Of a DNA stretch of 64,000 nt, positions 34,854 to 42,832 are shown piece after piece (positions within the stretch are counted from its first letter, which is position 1; each line of letters begins with the position of its first letter). This DNA comes from Bradyrhizobium sp. AUGA SZCCT0176 (GTDB lineage Bacteria > Pseudomonadota > Alphaproteobacteria > Rhizobiales > Xanthobacteraceae): contig NZ_JAFCMB010000014.1 in the NCBI RefSeq assembly GCF_018130145.1, positions 62,001 through 126,000 on the forward strand, given 5' to 3'. Both the position numbers and the translations under genes were made by a program. Under the pieces are notes generated by a model. That model saw only the letters and a list, made by a program, of their open reading frames with translations, was not told the DNA's origin and searched no databases.

Positions 34854-36040
34854 CGCGGACCTGCCGAATCAGGCCTGACCATGGATCGCCGATGCCGCTT
34901 CAGGGCTTTTGCCAGTTGAGGGAAGCCCGGCTCGGCGGCGGCCTCGCCGCGCAGATTGAGCGTTGCGAACAGCAGCGTCCACAGCGTGAGCATGTCGATC
35001 GGCATGATGTAATAGGGCGTGAAGATCGGATGCGTCATGAAGAAAATCAGGTTTATCACGAGATTGGCGGCCAACACGATGGCAACCCGCCTCGCACCGC
35101 CGCGATTGAAACGCCAGAGCCAGGCGGTCCATGCCGCCGCGATCGCCAGCAAGGTGAACTGCACGTCCCTGAAATACTGCCAGAGGACGCCAGCATCCAG
35201 CTCCGGCGGCGTGACGTCCTGTCCGCCATAGGTCGTCGTGAAGGGGCTGCCCGCATTGATCGCATTCGCGATCAGCGTCGGCGCCATCCCGATCAGGAAC
35301 GCAACGCCGAATGCCGCCCCTTGCAGGAACGTCTCCCTGTTTCGCGCCAGCAGGAATGCGCCGGCCAGATACAGGCAATAGCCCGCCGACAGGAACAGGT
35401 TCGGCAGGCGCAAATTCACGGACAGCCCGATCAGCAGCCCCACCAGCGCGAGCAGCACAAGTCGATGCCGCGATCCATCCTTCAACAGCTTCGCGGTGAG
35501 CCAGCCCGCGAGCGCGCAGACCATCATGGTCGGCGCTATCGAATAGCTCGCCTTGGTCGGATTGATCATCAGGTAGATAGCGACATCCCCGAAGACGGCC
35601 GCCAATGCGAGCGAATACCACGTTGATGCGCAGCTCAACGCGAGCAGTGCGAAACCGGTTACCACGATCGACGCCAGAACATAGAGCGGGATAACCTGGA
35701 AGCCTTCGGGGAACAGCGCCAGCGCAAACCCGGTCCCCGGCGGATATTGAATGACGGTTTTTTTCGTCTTCTCCATCCAGACGTGGCAGGGAGCCCGCGT
35801 CGCCACGTTCCACTCGGGATAGTCGATCGCCTTCAGCTTGTTGGCGAGATATTGGTCGTCCTCGCGCTTGATGTCGGTGTTGAGCCCGTCCAGGCCGAAC
35901 AGCTTGAACAGATGCGCCTGCCGCAAATAGCAGATGTCGTCATAGACCCCGCGGCTTTCGCTCCAGCGCGAGATGGTCCAGATGTTGCTCGCCAGCACCA
36001 CCAGGAAGGCGAAGCCGCAGAGAAGTTTAATCAGTTTCAT
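34850..36040 (-). CDS. Polytopic membrane protein (possible GT-C glycosyltransferase)
   Basis: A 396-residue protein with a signal-anchor (MKLIKLLCGFAFLVVLASNI), a luminal-type loop containing YDDICYLRQAHLFKLFGLDG, and about nine further hydrophobic helices. The acidic loop after the first helix followed by many helices resembles GT-C enzymes that use polyprenyl-phosphate sugars, consistent with the coupled GT2 gene; I do not recognise the exact family. Start at 36040 has GGACAGG immediately upstream; a 98-residue longer frame is not supported. Confidence 0.75.
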   Translation of the reverse strand: MKLIKLLCGFAFLVVLASNIWTISRWSESRGVYDDICYLRQAHLFKLFGLDGLNTDIKREDDQYLANKLKAIDYPEWNVATRAPCHVWMEKTKKTVIQYPPGTGFALALFPEGFQVIPLYVLASIVVTGFALLALSCASTWYSLALAAVFGDVAIYLMINPTKASYSIAPTMMVCALAGWLTAKLLKDGSRHRLVLLALVGLLIGLSVNLRLPNLFLSAGYCLYLAGAFLLARNRETFLQGAAFGVAFLIGMAPTLIANAINAGSPFTTTYGGQDVTPPELDAGVLWQYFRDVQFTLLAIAAAWTAWLWRFNRGGARRVAIVLAANLVINLIFFMTHPIFTPYYIMPIDMLTLWTLLFATLNLRGEAAAEPGFPQLAKALKRHRRSMVRPDSAGPR

Positions 36041-36116
36041 CCTGTCCGGCCCCGCCTCGACTGCTCCGCTTCTAGGGGCTGTGATGGCGGCACGCAACCG
36101 AGCGCGTGCGCAAAAA

Positions 36117-36605
36117 TCAGCGCCAGGTCGCGGTCCGTGCCTTGAAATCCAACACTTCGGCGATCCGAAGGCGCGTACCTCGGGTGGTGTCCGCCGGCAG
36201 CGCAGCCGCATCGTAGAACCCGCATTCCACGATTTCGCGGTTGGGCTCCGGCAAGCGGTCCTGCCGGAATTGCCTGACGACATAGACCGCGACGTGGTCG
36301 CGGCGGGAGATATGGCCGTTGAAAAACAGACCATGCAACGCCGGCTCGTCGGTCAGCTCGATCCGCCCCTCCTCCATGAGTTCGCGCCGCAATGCTTCGA
36401 GGAACGTCTCGCCGACCTCGACCCCGCCGCCCGGCAGATGCCAGCCGGAGATATAACTGTGCCTGACCAGAAACACCCTGTTGCTGCCGTCGAGCACGAC
36501 GCCGCGGACCCCAAGCGTCATGCCGCGGGCGATCCGCCAGTAAAGATGCATTACCCGCCGCAGCTGCGGCTCGAAGCGTTTTCGAAGATTCTGCAGGGCG
36601 GTCAC
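36117..36605 (-). CDS. Nudix hydrolase
   Basis: A 162-residue protein with a complete Nudix box, GGGVEVGETFLEALRRELME then EGRIEL, after LVRHSYISGWHLP. The N-terminal VMHLYWRIARGMTLGVRG is typical of a lone Nudix domain acting on nucleotide derivatives. I take the GTG at 36605 (VTALQNLRKRF) because GAGG is eight bases upstream. The next gene starts about 100 bp away on the opposite strand. Confidence 0.85.
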   Translation of the reverse strand: MTALQNLRKRFEPQLRRVMHLYWRIARGMTLGVRGVVLDGSNRVFLVRHSYISGWHLPGGGVEVGETFLEALRRELMEEGRIELTDEPALHGLFFNGHISRRDHVAVYVVRQFRQDRLPEPNREIVECGFYDAAALPADTTRGTRLRIAEVLDFKARTATWR

Positions 36606-36708
36606 AAATACCTCAAATGGCGGACATGATGTTTGATCCTTGCGCAGATACCGCCGGCTTGCCAATACATTGCAGGGATTCTGGCAAGGATTCCTGACGA
36701 GGTTGTTG

Positions 36709-37596
36709 ATGGCCGCATTCACGCTGGCGCATTTGTCCGATCCGCACCTGCCGCCGCTGCCGGCGGCACGGCTGCGCGATCTCGCGGGCAAGCGCGCGCT
36801 CGGCTATCTCAACTGGACCCGCAACCGCCACAAATACCACCGCCGCGAGGTGCTCGACGCATTGGTCGCCGACATGCAGGTCCAGCAGCCTGACCATATC
36901 GCGGTCACCGGCGATCTGGTCAATCTCGCGCTGGAAGCCGAGTTCTCGCCGGCGCAGGCCTGGCTTGAAAGCGTCGGCGCGCCGCAGGAAGTCACGGTGA
37001 TTCCCGGCAATCACGACGCCTATGTGCGCGCCACCAGGCATCGCTTCGCCGGAACGTTCGGCGACTATCTGCGCGGCGATGCCGGGCCCAACGGCGCGAC
37101 GTTTCCGTTCGTGCGCCGGCGCGGCCCGCTGGCGTTGATCGGCGTATCCTCCGCGGTGCCGACGCTGCCGCTGATGGCCACCGGCAGGCTTGGGCGGACC
37201 CAGCTCGATGGACTGGATAGAATCCTGACGCAATTGTCGTCCGAACAGGCATTCCGGGTGTTGCTGGTCCACCATCCCCTGCATTCGGATTCCCGCATCA
37301 AGCGGCTGACGGATTCGCGGCAGCTCCGCGCGCTCTTGAAGCGCCATGGCGTGGAATTGGTGCTGCACGGGCACGACCATATTCATTCGACCATGTGGAT
37401 CGAAGGCACTGACCGCCAGATTCCCGCGATCGGCGTGCCTTCGGCGTCGGCACTGGCGCACCGGCACTATCCCGCCGCGGCCTACAATCTGTTTTCGATC
37501 GAGCGCGACGGCGACCACTGGCGCTGCGTGCAGACCGTGCGCGGCTTTGGCGATGACAATGTCATCCGGCAGTTGGCGCAAGTCAGGTTGTCGTAA
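36709..37596 (+). CDS. Calcineurin-like metallophosphoesterase
   Basis: A 295-residue metal-dependent phosphoesterase. All five metal/active-site motifs are seen: AHLSDPHL, ITGDLVN-like AVTGDLVNLA, VIPGNHDAY, LLVHHPLH and LHGHDHIH. This is the pattern of class III cyclic-nucleotide phosphodiesterases and related enzymes; the substrate is not known. ATG at 36709 has a GAGG 11 bases upstream. Divergent from the Nudix gene. Confidence 0.9.
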   Translation: MAAFTLAHLSDPHLPPLPAARLRDLAGKRALGYLNWTRNRHKYHRREVLDALVADMQVQQPDHIAVTGDLVNLALEAEFSPAQAWLESVGAPQEVTVIPGNHDAYVRATRHRFAGTFGDYLRGDAGPNGATFPFVRRRGPLALIGVSSAVPTLPLMATGRLGRTQLDGLDRILTQLSSEQAFRVLLVHHPLHSDSRIKRLTDSRQLRALLKRHGVELVLHGHDHIHSTMWIEGTDRQIPAIGVPSASALAHRHYPAAAYNLFSIERDGDHWRCVQTVRGFGDDNVIRQLAQVRLS

Positions 37597-37611
37597 CCGG
37601 TTCAAGCAGGG

Positions 37612-38328
37612 TTAGTCCCCACCGCCACCGCCGCAACCGCCGCCGCCGCCATCTCCGCCACCACCCCCATCGCTAGCCCCGCCATCGCCGCCATGGCTGG
37701 CGTCGCCATCGCCGAAGCCAGACGACGAGCCATCGACCGACGAGTCCGCGAAATCACCACCGCAGTATGCGGTGCCGCTGCCGTTCTTGCGCAACTCCTC
37801 GCAGTCGGGATGATAGACAAAGCCGTTGGGGATCTTGAACTTGCTGTCGAGCGCAAATAACAGCGGCAGCCGGCTCGGCCTGACAGGATCGATACTCTCG
37901 TACTTGCAGCAGTACCACCAGACCCGCCGCAGGCCCTCGTTGCTCTTGCTATGCTCGCTCAGCACCACCGCCGGGGTGTGATGCAGGAAACCGCCGAACG
38001 CGCGGCGGCAAAACGCATCATACTCGCGCGTGTAGAGGATAAACTCGTGCCACAGATCGTCCGCGACTTGCGAGGGCATCGAGACGTAGCGCTTGCCGCT
38101 CATGAGATAGGCGAGGAAAAACTGCCGCAGGCCCCGCGAGACCAACGCGCTGTCCTTGCGCTGGAAGCCCGGGTAATGCTGCTCCAGCCGCTGCAGCAGC
38201 CCGCGCGGCCAGCGGAAGGTGCGGATATATTCGGCACGCCTCAGCGTCAGCCATTTGCCGTACAGGCTCGCGGCGATGACCAGGACGATCACCGCCACGA
38301 TGGCGTTGCCGATGATGATGGCTGGCAC
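37612..38328 (-). CDS. Membrane-anchored protein with glycine-rich Cys-containing tail
   Basis: A 238-residue protein starting at a GTG (38328) after AAGGGGA. Residues about 3-25 form one membrane helix (AIIIGNAIVAVIVLVIAAS). A cytoplasmic region carries VADDLWHEFILYTREYDAFC, which resembles the PF07173-like glycine-rich-domain family, and a Cys pair near YCCKYES. The last 45 residues are Gly/Asp/Ser-rich, ending GGGGGCGGGGGD, encoded by trinucleotide-rich DNA. Function unknown; it is 22 bp from the next gene on the same strand. Confidence 0.72.
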   Translation of the reverse strand: MPAIIIGNAIVAVIVLVIAASLYGKWLTLRRAEYIRTFRWPRGLLQRLEQHYPGFQRKDSALVSRGLRQFFLAYLMSGKRYVSMPSQVADDLWHEFILYTREYDAFCRRAFGGFLHHTPAVVLSEHSKSNEGLRRVWWYCCKYESIDPVRPSRLPLLFALDSKFKIPNGFVYHPDCEELRKNGSGTAYCGGDFADSSVDGSSSGFGDGDASHGGDGGASDGGGGGDGGGGGCGGGGGD

Positions 38329-38350
38329 GAGGTCCCCTTCAGGCTCCGCG

Positions 38351-38902
38351 CTAGAGGTTTCGCAGGCTCGCGAACAGCGCGACGCCGAACAGGGCGGCGG
38401 CGCCGAGCAGGAAGCCGAACACGAACATCCCGAGGCCGCCACGGCGCTTCGGCGGCTCTTCGGCTGATGGCTCGACCATCGGGGTCGCCACCATCGCATG
38501 CTCGCGCTCGATCATGCGGCGCGCGACATAGTCGGTGACGGCATCGACGATGACGGGCACGTCGTGGGATTCGGCGAGCACGATGCGGCCGAAGCGGGTG
38601 TCCTGCACGAAGCGGTAGATGCGCTTGTCGCGTCCCATCAGGATATGCGCGACCACGTCGATCCACAGCCGCGGGGTCTCGCCCTGGCTGACGCCGCGGT
38701 CGAACAGATCGACCTTTTCGGGGACCTGCGCGAACAAGGGATCGAGCGCCTCGTTCATGATCTCGAGCCGCGCGACTTCGGCATCGCGCAGTTCGACGAC
38801 GACGCCGGTGCGGTCGGCGGCCTCGATCCGCGCCTTGCGCAGCGCGTCGCGCAGCCGCGTCGGTTGCGGTTCGGTGATGGCGGTACTCTGAACGTCTGAC
38901 AT
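38351..38902 (-). CDS. Conserved hypothetical protein with C-terminal membrane anchor
   Basis: A 183-residue protein. Residues about 1-150 are soluble, with RLWIDVVAHILMGRDKRIYR and FVQDTRFGRIVLAES, and the C terminus (about 158-180) is one hydrophobic helix (GMFVFGFLLGAAALFGVALF). I do not recognise a named family. The 22-bp gap to the glycine-rich protein gene suggests they form an operon and act at the same membrane. Confidence 0.7.
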   Translation of the reverse strand: MSDVQSTAITEPQPTRLRDALRKARIEAADRTGVVVELRDAEVARLEIMNEALDPLFAQVPEKVDLFDRGVSQGETPRLWIDVVAHILMGRDKRIYRFVQDTRFGRIVLAESHDVPVIVDAVTDYVARRMIEREHAMVATPMVEPSAEEPPKRRGGLGMFVFGFLLGAAALFGVALFASLRNL

Positions 38903-39033
38903 CTTGCGGCCCGCCTTTGTCCTGAAGGGTTGGCGGGGGTTAACCTAGCAGTAACCATGTTTTGCGCAAAGCTCGTTTGTTCCCAATGACTTAGGTTTTG
39001 GTTGAAAAGCCTTGTTTCGGTTGAAAACGGCCG

Positions 39034-39065
39034 ACGGCCCCACCCGGAGATCCGGATGGGGCCGT
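39034..39065 (-). terminator. Rho-independent terminator of the aceA-DUF4170 unit
   Basis: ACGGCCCCATCCGG and CCGGGTGGGGCCGT on the minus strand form a strong stem around a short loop, and CGGCCGTTTTC follows. It lies 52 bp after the DUF4170 stop. Confidence 0.7.
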
Positions 39066-39116
39066 CCCACCTACGTTTTCCTTGGACGTTTCTTCTAGTT
39101 TATCGGCAGCAGCCGC

Positions 39117-39323
39117 TCAGGCCGAGACGCGGGAGGGCTCTTCGACGATCGAAAAGCGCACGCCGGCCTTGTGACGGTTCTCTTCCGAGACCGCGCGCCA
39201 GGCATCCTCTGCCTCTTTGCGGGTCTTGAAAGGTCCCTGTACCTGGGCCGAGCCTTCCACGAGCTTGTGGAAGTTCATCGAGCCGAACTCGCCGCCAATC
39301 ACCCAGAAATTGCTCTTCGTCAT
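39117..39323 (-). CDS. DUF4170 domain protein
   Basis: A 68-residue protein matching DUF4170 along its length (FWVIGGEFGSMNFHKLVEGS, then GPFKTRKEAEDAWRAVSE). The sequence looks like a small beta/alpha fold related to SPOR/PII-like size classes, but no function is assigned. It begins 23 bp after the aceA stop on the same strand, so it is probably cotranscribed with isocitrate lyase. Confidence 0.85.
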   Translation of the reverse strand: MTKSNFWVIGGEFGSMNFHKLVEGSAQVQGPFKTRKEAEDAWRAVSEENRHKAGVRFSIVEEPSRVSA

Positions 39324-39346
39324 GACTAGTCTCCTGCTTGTTACCG

Positions 39347-40984
39347 TTAGCCGAACTGGTTCATCGTGTTGTGGGCGCCGCCCGCCTTCAGAGCGGCTTC
39401 CCCGGCGAAATATTCCTTGTGCTCGTCACCAATATCGGAGCCGGCCATGTTCTGATGCTTGGCGCAGGCGATACCCTGACGGATCTCCTGGCGCTGAACA
39501 TTCTTCACATAGCCCAGCATGCCCTGCTCGCCGAAATACTCCCTCGCGAGATTGTCAGTCGACAGAGCTGCCGTGTGATAGGTCGGCAACGTGATCAGAT
39601 GATGGAAGATGCCGGCGCGCTTGGCTGAATCGGCCTGGAAGGTGCGGATGCGCTCGTCGGCTTCAATGCCCAGCGGCGTATCGTCGTATTCCGGCTTCAT
39701 CAGATCGGCGCGGTTGTACTTGCTGACATCCTTGCCGGCTTCCTTCATCGCGTCGTAGACCTGCCAACGGAAGTTGAGCGTCCAGTTGAACGACGGCGAG
39801 TTGTTGTAGGCCAGCTTCGCGTTCGGAACGACCTCGCGAATGCGGTCGACCATCTTGGCGATCTGCTCGATATGCGGCTTCTCGGTCTCGATCCACAACA
39901 GGTCGGCGCCGTTCTGCAGCGAGGTGATGCTGTCGAGCACGCAGCGATCTTCGCCCGTGCCGGCACGGAACTGATAGAGGTTGCTGGCAAGCCGCTTCGG
40001 ACGCATCATCTTGCCGTTGCGGTTGATGATGACATCGCCGTTCCGGGCATTGTCGGCCGTGATTTCCTCGCAATCCAGGAAGCTGTTGTACTGATCGCCG
40101 ATGTCGCCGGGCTTGTGGCTGACAGCGATCTGCTGCGTGAGACCGGCACCCAGCGAGTCGGTGCGGGTCACGACGACGCCGTCTTCGACGCCGAGTTCAA
40201 GGAAGGCATGGCGGCAGGCACGAATCTTCGCCAGGAACACCTCGTGCGGCACAGTCACCTTGCCGTCCTGGTGGCCGCACTGCTTTTCGTCCGAGACCTG
40301 ATTTTCGATCTGCAGCGCGCACGCACCTGCCTCAATCATCTTCTTTGCGAGCAGGTAGGTCGCCTCCGCATTGCCGAAACCGGCGTCGATGTCAGCGATA
40401 ACAGGCACGACATGGGTCTGGAAGTTGTCGACCTTTTCGATCAGTTCCTTTTCCTTCGCCTTGTCGCCTGCCTTGCGGGCGGCGTCGATGGCGCGGAAGA
40501 TATCATTGAGCTCACGGGAGTCCGCCTGACGAAGGAAGGTGTAGAGCTCTTCGATCAACGCGGGCACCGAAGTCTTTTCGTGCATCGACTGGTCGGGAAG
40601 CGGTCCGAACTCGGAGCGCAGCGCGGCGATCATCCAGCCGGAGAGATAGAGATAGCGGCGATCGGTCCTGCCGCCGAAATGCTTCTTCACCGAGATCAGC
40701 TTCTGCTGCGCGATGAAGCCATGCCAGCAACCCAGCGACTGGGTGTACTTGGTCGGATCGGCGTCATAGGCAGCCATATCGCTGCGCATCAGCGCCGCGG
40801 TGTACCGGGCGATGTCCAGGCCGGTCCTGAAGCGGTTCTGCAGACGCATGCGCGCCACGGCTTCGGCGGTGACACCGTTCCAGGTCGGCTGGGTCTCGAG
40901 CAGCGCCTTGGCAGCGCCAAGCTCGCTCGCGTAGGAAGCGGGTCCCTTGATCGCCTGGTCGATGCCACGTGGCTGATAGTTCAT
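39347..40984 (-). CDS. aceA: Isocitrate lyase
   Basis: A 545-residue enzyme that splits isocitrate into glyoxylate and succinate, the first step of the glyoxylate bypass used on acetate and fatty acids. The catalytic loop is KQCGHQDGKVTVP, with the active-site Cys; other blocks are VPVIADIDAGFGNAEATYLL and NNSPSFNWTLNF. The length is that of the large-type bacterial enzyme. Start at 40984 (MNYQPRGIDQ) has AAAGGA upstream. Divergent from a DUF2083 regulator that likely controls it. Confidence 0.96.
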   Translation of the reverse strand: MNYQPRGIDQAIKGPASYASELGAAKALLETQPTWNGVTAEAVARMRLQNRFRTGLDIARYTAALMRSDMAAYDADPTKYTQSLGCWHGFIAQQKLISVKKHFGGRTDRRYLYLSGWMIAALRSEFGPLPDQSMHEKTSVPALIEELYTFLRQADSRELNDIFRAIDAARKAGDKAKEKELIEKVDNFQTHVVPVIADIDAGFGNAEATYLLAKKMIEAGACALQIENQVSDEKQCGHQDGKVTVPHEVFLAKIRACRHAFLELGVEDGVVVTRTDSLGAGLTQQIAVSHKPGDIGDQYNSFLDCEEITADNARNGDVIINRNGKMMRPKRLASNLYQFRAGTGEDRCVLDSITSLQNGADLLWIETEKPHIEQIAKMVDRIREVVPNAKLAYNNSPSFNWTLNFRWQVYDAMKEAGKDVSKYNRADLMKPEYDDTPLGIEADERIRTFQADSAKRAGIFHHLITLPTYHTAALSTDNLAREYFGEQGMLGYVKNVQRQEIRQGIACAKHQNMAGSDIGDEHKEYFAGEAALKAGGAHNTMNQFG

Positions 40985-41163
40985 TTGCTTAATCCTTTCG
41001 GTGACGACTAATTTGCGGCATTCATCACTCTTTGCCGTAATCGACATTCATGACAGTGCATTGCAAAACGTACCGAAAGCTAAACGCCAAAATCCCGATT
41101 TCGTATAGATAGCTTGATTTTGAATGGTGATGTCATGTAACATCTATACTTGTCACAGATGTC

Positions 41164-41186
41164 ATTTTGTCAATTTTGTCACAAAA
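41164..41186 (+). promoter_or_regulatory. Candidate operator between aceA and its regulator
   Basis: Two tandem copies of ATTTTGTCA (41164-41172 and 41173-41181) overlap the inverted repeat TTTTGTCACAAAA (41174-41186). The site lies 19 bp before the regulator start. Nearby GATGTCATGTAACATC (41126-41141) is another inverted repeat. Confidence 0.55.
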
Positions 41187-41204
41187 TCCGTCAGAAAGGC
41201 TGAC

Positions 41205-42650
41205 ATGGCGAGCGAGTCCGGAAAGAAGCTGTTTGTCGGTCCGCGGTTTCGCCGGATCCGCCAGCAGCTCGGCCTTTCGCAGACCCAGATGGCCGAGGGC
41301 CTGGAGATTTCTCCGAGCTATATCAACCTGATAGAGCGCAACCAGCGCCCGGTGACCGCGCAGCTGCTGCTCCGGCTGGCGGAGACCTATGACCTTGATT
41401 TGCGCGATCTCGCGACCGCCGACGAGGATCGTTTTTTCGCCGAACTGAACGAGATATTTTCCGATCCGCTGTTCCGGCAAATCGACCTGCCAAAACAGGA
41501 ACTGCGCGATCTCGCTGAATTGTGCCCCGGTGTGACTCATTCGCTGCAACGGCTGTACGCCGCCTATACCGAGGCCCGCCGCGGCGAAACGCTGGTGGCG
41601 GCGCAAATGGCCGACCGGGACGAGGGAACCCGGTTCGAGGCCAATCCGATCGAACGGGTGCGCGACCTGATCGAGGCCAACCGCAATTACTTCCCCGAAC
41701 TCGAACAGGCCGCGGAAAGCCTGCGCGACGAACTGGGCGTGCCGTCCGAGGAATTGTTTGCGGCCCTCGCCGCGCGATTGCGCGAAAAGCATTCGATCGT
41801 CACCCGCATCATGCCTGTCGACGTGATGCGCGAGACGCTGCGACGGTTCGACCGCCATCGCCGGCAGCTGCTGGTCTCCGAACTGGTCGACGGCCCCGGC
41901 CGCGCCTTCCAGCTCGCGCTGCAGATCGGGCTTGCCGAATGCAGCGCCAGCATCGATACCATCGTCAACCGCGCCGGCCCGCTCGACGACACGCCGCGAA
42001 GGCTCTACCGGATTACGCTGGCGAATTATTTCGCCGCCGCCACCATGATGCCCTATCAGGCGTTTCATTCCGCGGCCGAGGCGCTGAACTACGACGTTCA
42101 CGTGCTGGCGCAGCGCTTCAATGCCGGTTTCGAGCAGGTCTGCCATCGCCTGACCACGCTGCAGCGGCCGAACGCGCGCGGCGTGCCGTTCTTCCTGCTG
42201 CGCGTCGACAATGCCGGCAATGTTTCCAAGCGGTTTTCCTCCGGCACGTTTCCGTTCTCGAAATTCGGCGGCACCTGCCCGCTGTGGAACGTGCACTCGA
42301 CCTTCGACACGCCGGACCGGCTGCTCAAGCAGGTCATCGAATTGCCAGATGGCACCCGTTACTTCTCGATCGCGCAGATGGTGCGCCGGCCGGTGGCGCC
42401 GCACCCGCAGCCGCAGCCGCGCTTTGCGATCGGTTTGGGGTGCGAAATCCGCCATGCCGCAAAACTGGTTTATGCCGCCGGCATGGACCTGGAGAAAACC
42501 GAGGGTACGCCGATCGGGGTCAATTGCCGGCTCTGCGAGCGCGAAAACTGCAGCCAGCGCGCCGAGCCGCCGATCACGCGCACCCTGATCCTGGATGAGA
42601 ACACGCGGCGCGTGTCGTCGTTTGCGTTCAGCAATGCGAGAGAGTTGTGA
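41205..42650 (+). CDS. Short-chain fatty-acyl regulator (XRE/DUF2083, RamB-like)
   Basis: A 481-residue transcription factor. The N-terminal helix-turn-helix is FRRIRQQLGLSQTQMAEGLE ISPSYINLIERNQRP (residues about 12-46). The centre has an IrrE/peptidase-like region (RITLANYFAAATMMPYQAFH), and the C terminus a Cys-rich DUF2083 segment (CRLCERENCSQRAEPP). Relatives (RamB, ScfR) regulate isocitrate lyase and propionate genes according to acyl-CoA status. Divergent from aceA, so this is its most likely regulator. I start at ATG 41205; an upstream ATG at 41124 would translate operator DNA. Confidence 0.9.
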   Translation: MASESGKKLFVGPRFRRIRQQLGLSQTQMAEGLEISPSYINLIERNQRPVTAQLLLRLAETYDLDLRDLATADEDRFFAELNEIFSDPLFRQIDLPKQELRDLAELCPGVTHSLQRLYAAYTEARRGETLVAAQMADRDEGTRFEANPIERVRDLIEANRNYFPELEQAAESLRDELGVPSEELFAALAARLREKHSIVTRIMPVDVMRETLRRFDRHRRQLLVSELVDGPGRAFQLALQIGLAECSASIDTIVNRAGPLDDTPRRLYRITLANYFAAATMMPYQAFHSAAEALNYDVHVLAQRFNAGFEQVCHRLTTLQRPNARGVPFFLLRVDNAGNVSKRFSSGTFPFSKFGGTCPLWNVHSTFDTPDRLLKQVIELPDGTRYFSIAQMVRRPVAPHPQPQPRFAIGLGCEIRHAAKLVYAAGMDLEKTEGTPIGVNCRLCERENCSQRAEPPITRTLILDENTRRVSSFAFSNAREL

Positions 42651-42687
42651 GTGTTTGAGATTTCTGACTGCACGAGATTTTGGGGCT

Positions 42688-42789
42688 GTCATTCCGGGGC
42701 GATGCGAAGCATCGAACTACGATGTGCTATTGCACATCGGAGAATCTCGAGATTCCGGGTCTGGTCCTGCGGACCATCCCGGAATGACG
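42688..42789 (+). repeat. GTCATTCCGGG...GGAATGACGG repeat (family C, second copy)
   Basis: Shares the outer GTCATTCCGGG / CCCGGAATGAC arms and the internal CTCGAGATTCCGGGTCTGG with the copy at 3981-4063. It sits between the regulator and bacA. Confidence 0.82.
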
Positions 42790-42832
42790 GCCTCCCCAGA
42801 GCCACAAATCCTCTGACCTGAGAGACAACCGA

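Noticed and set aside
41124..41204. 27-codon extension of the aceA regulator
   Set aside because: It would translate the tandem operator sequence and the HTH protein family starts near MASESGKKLF.
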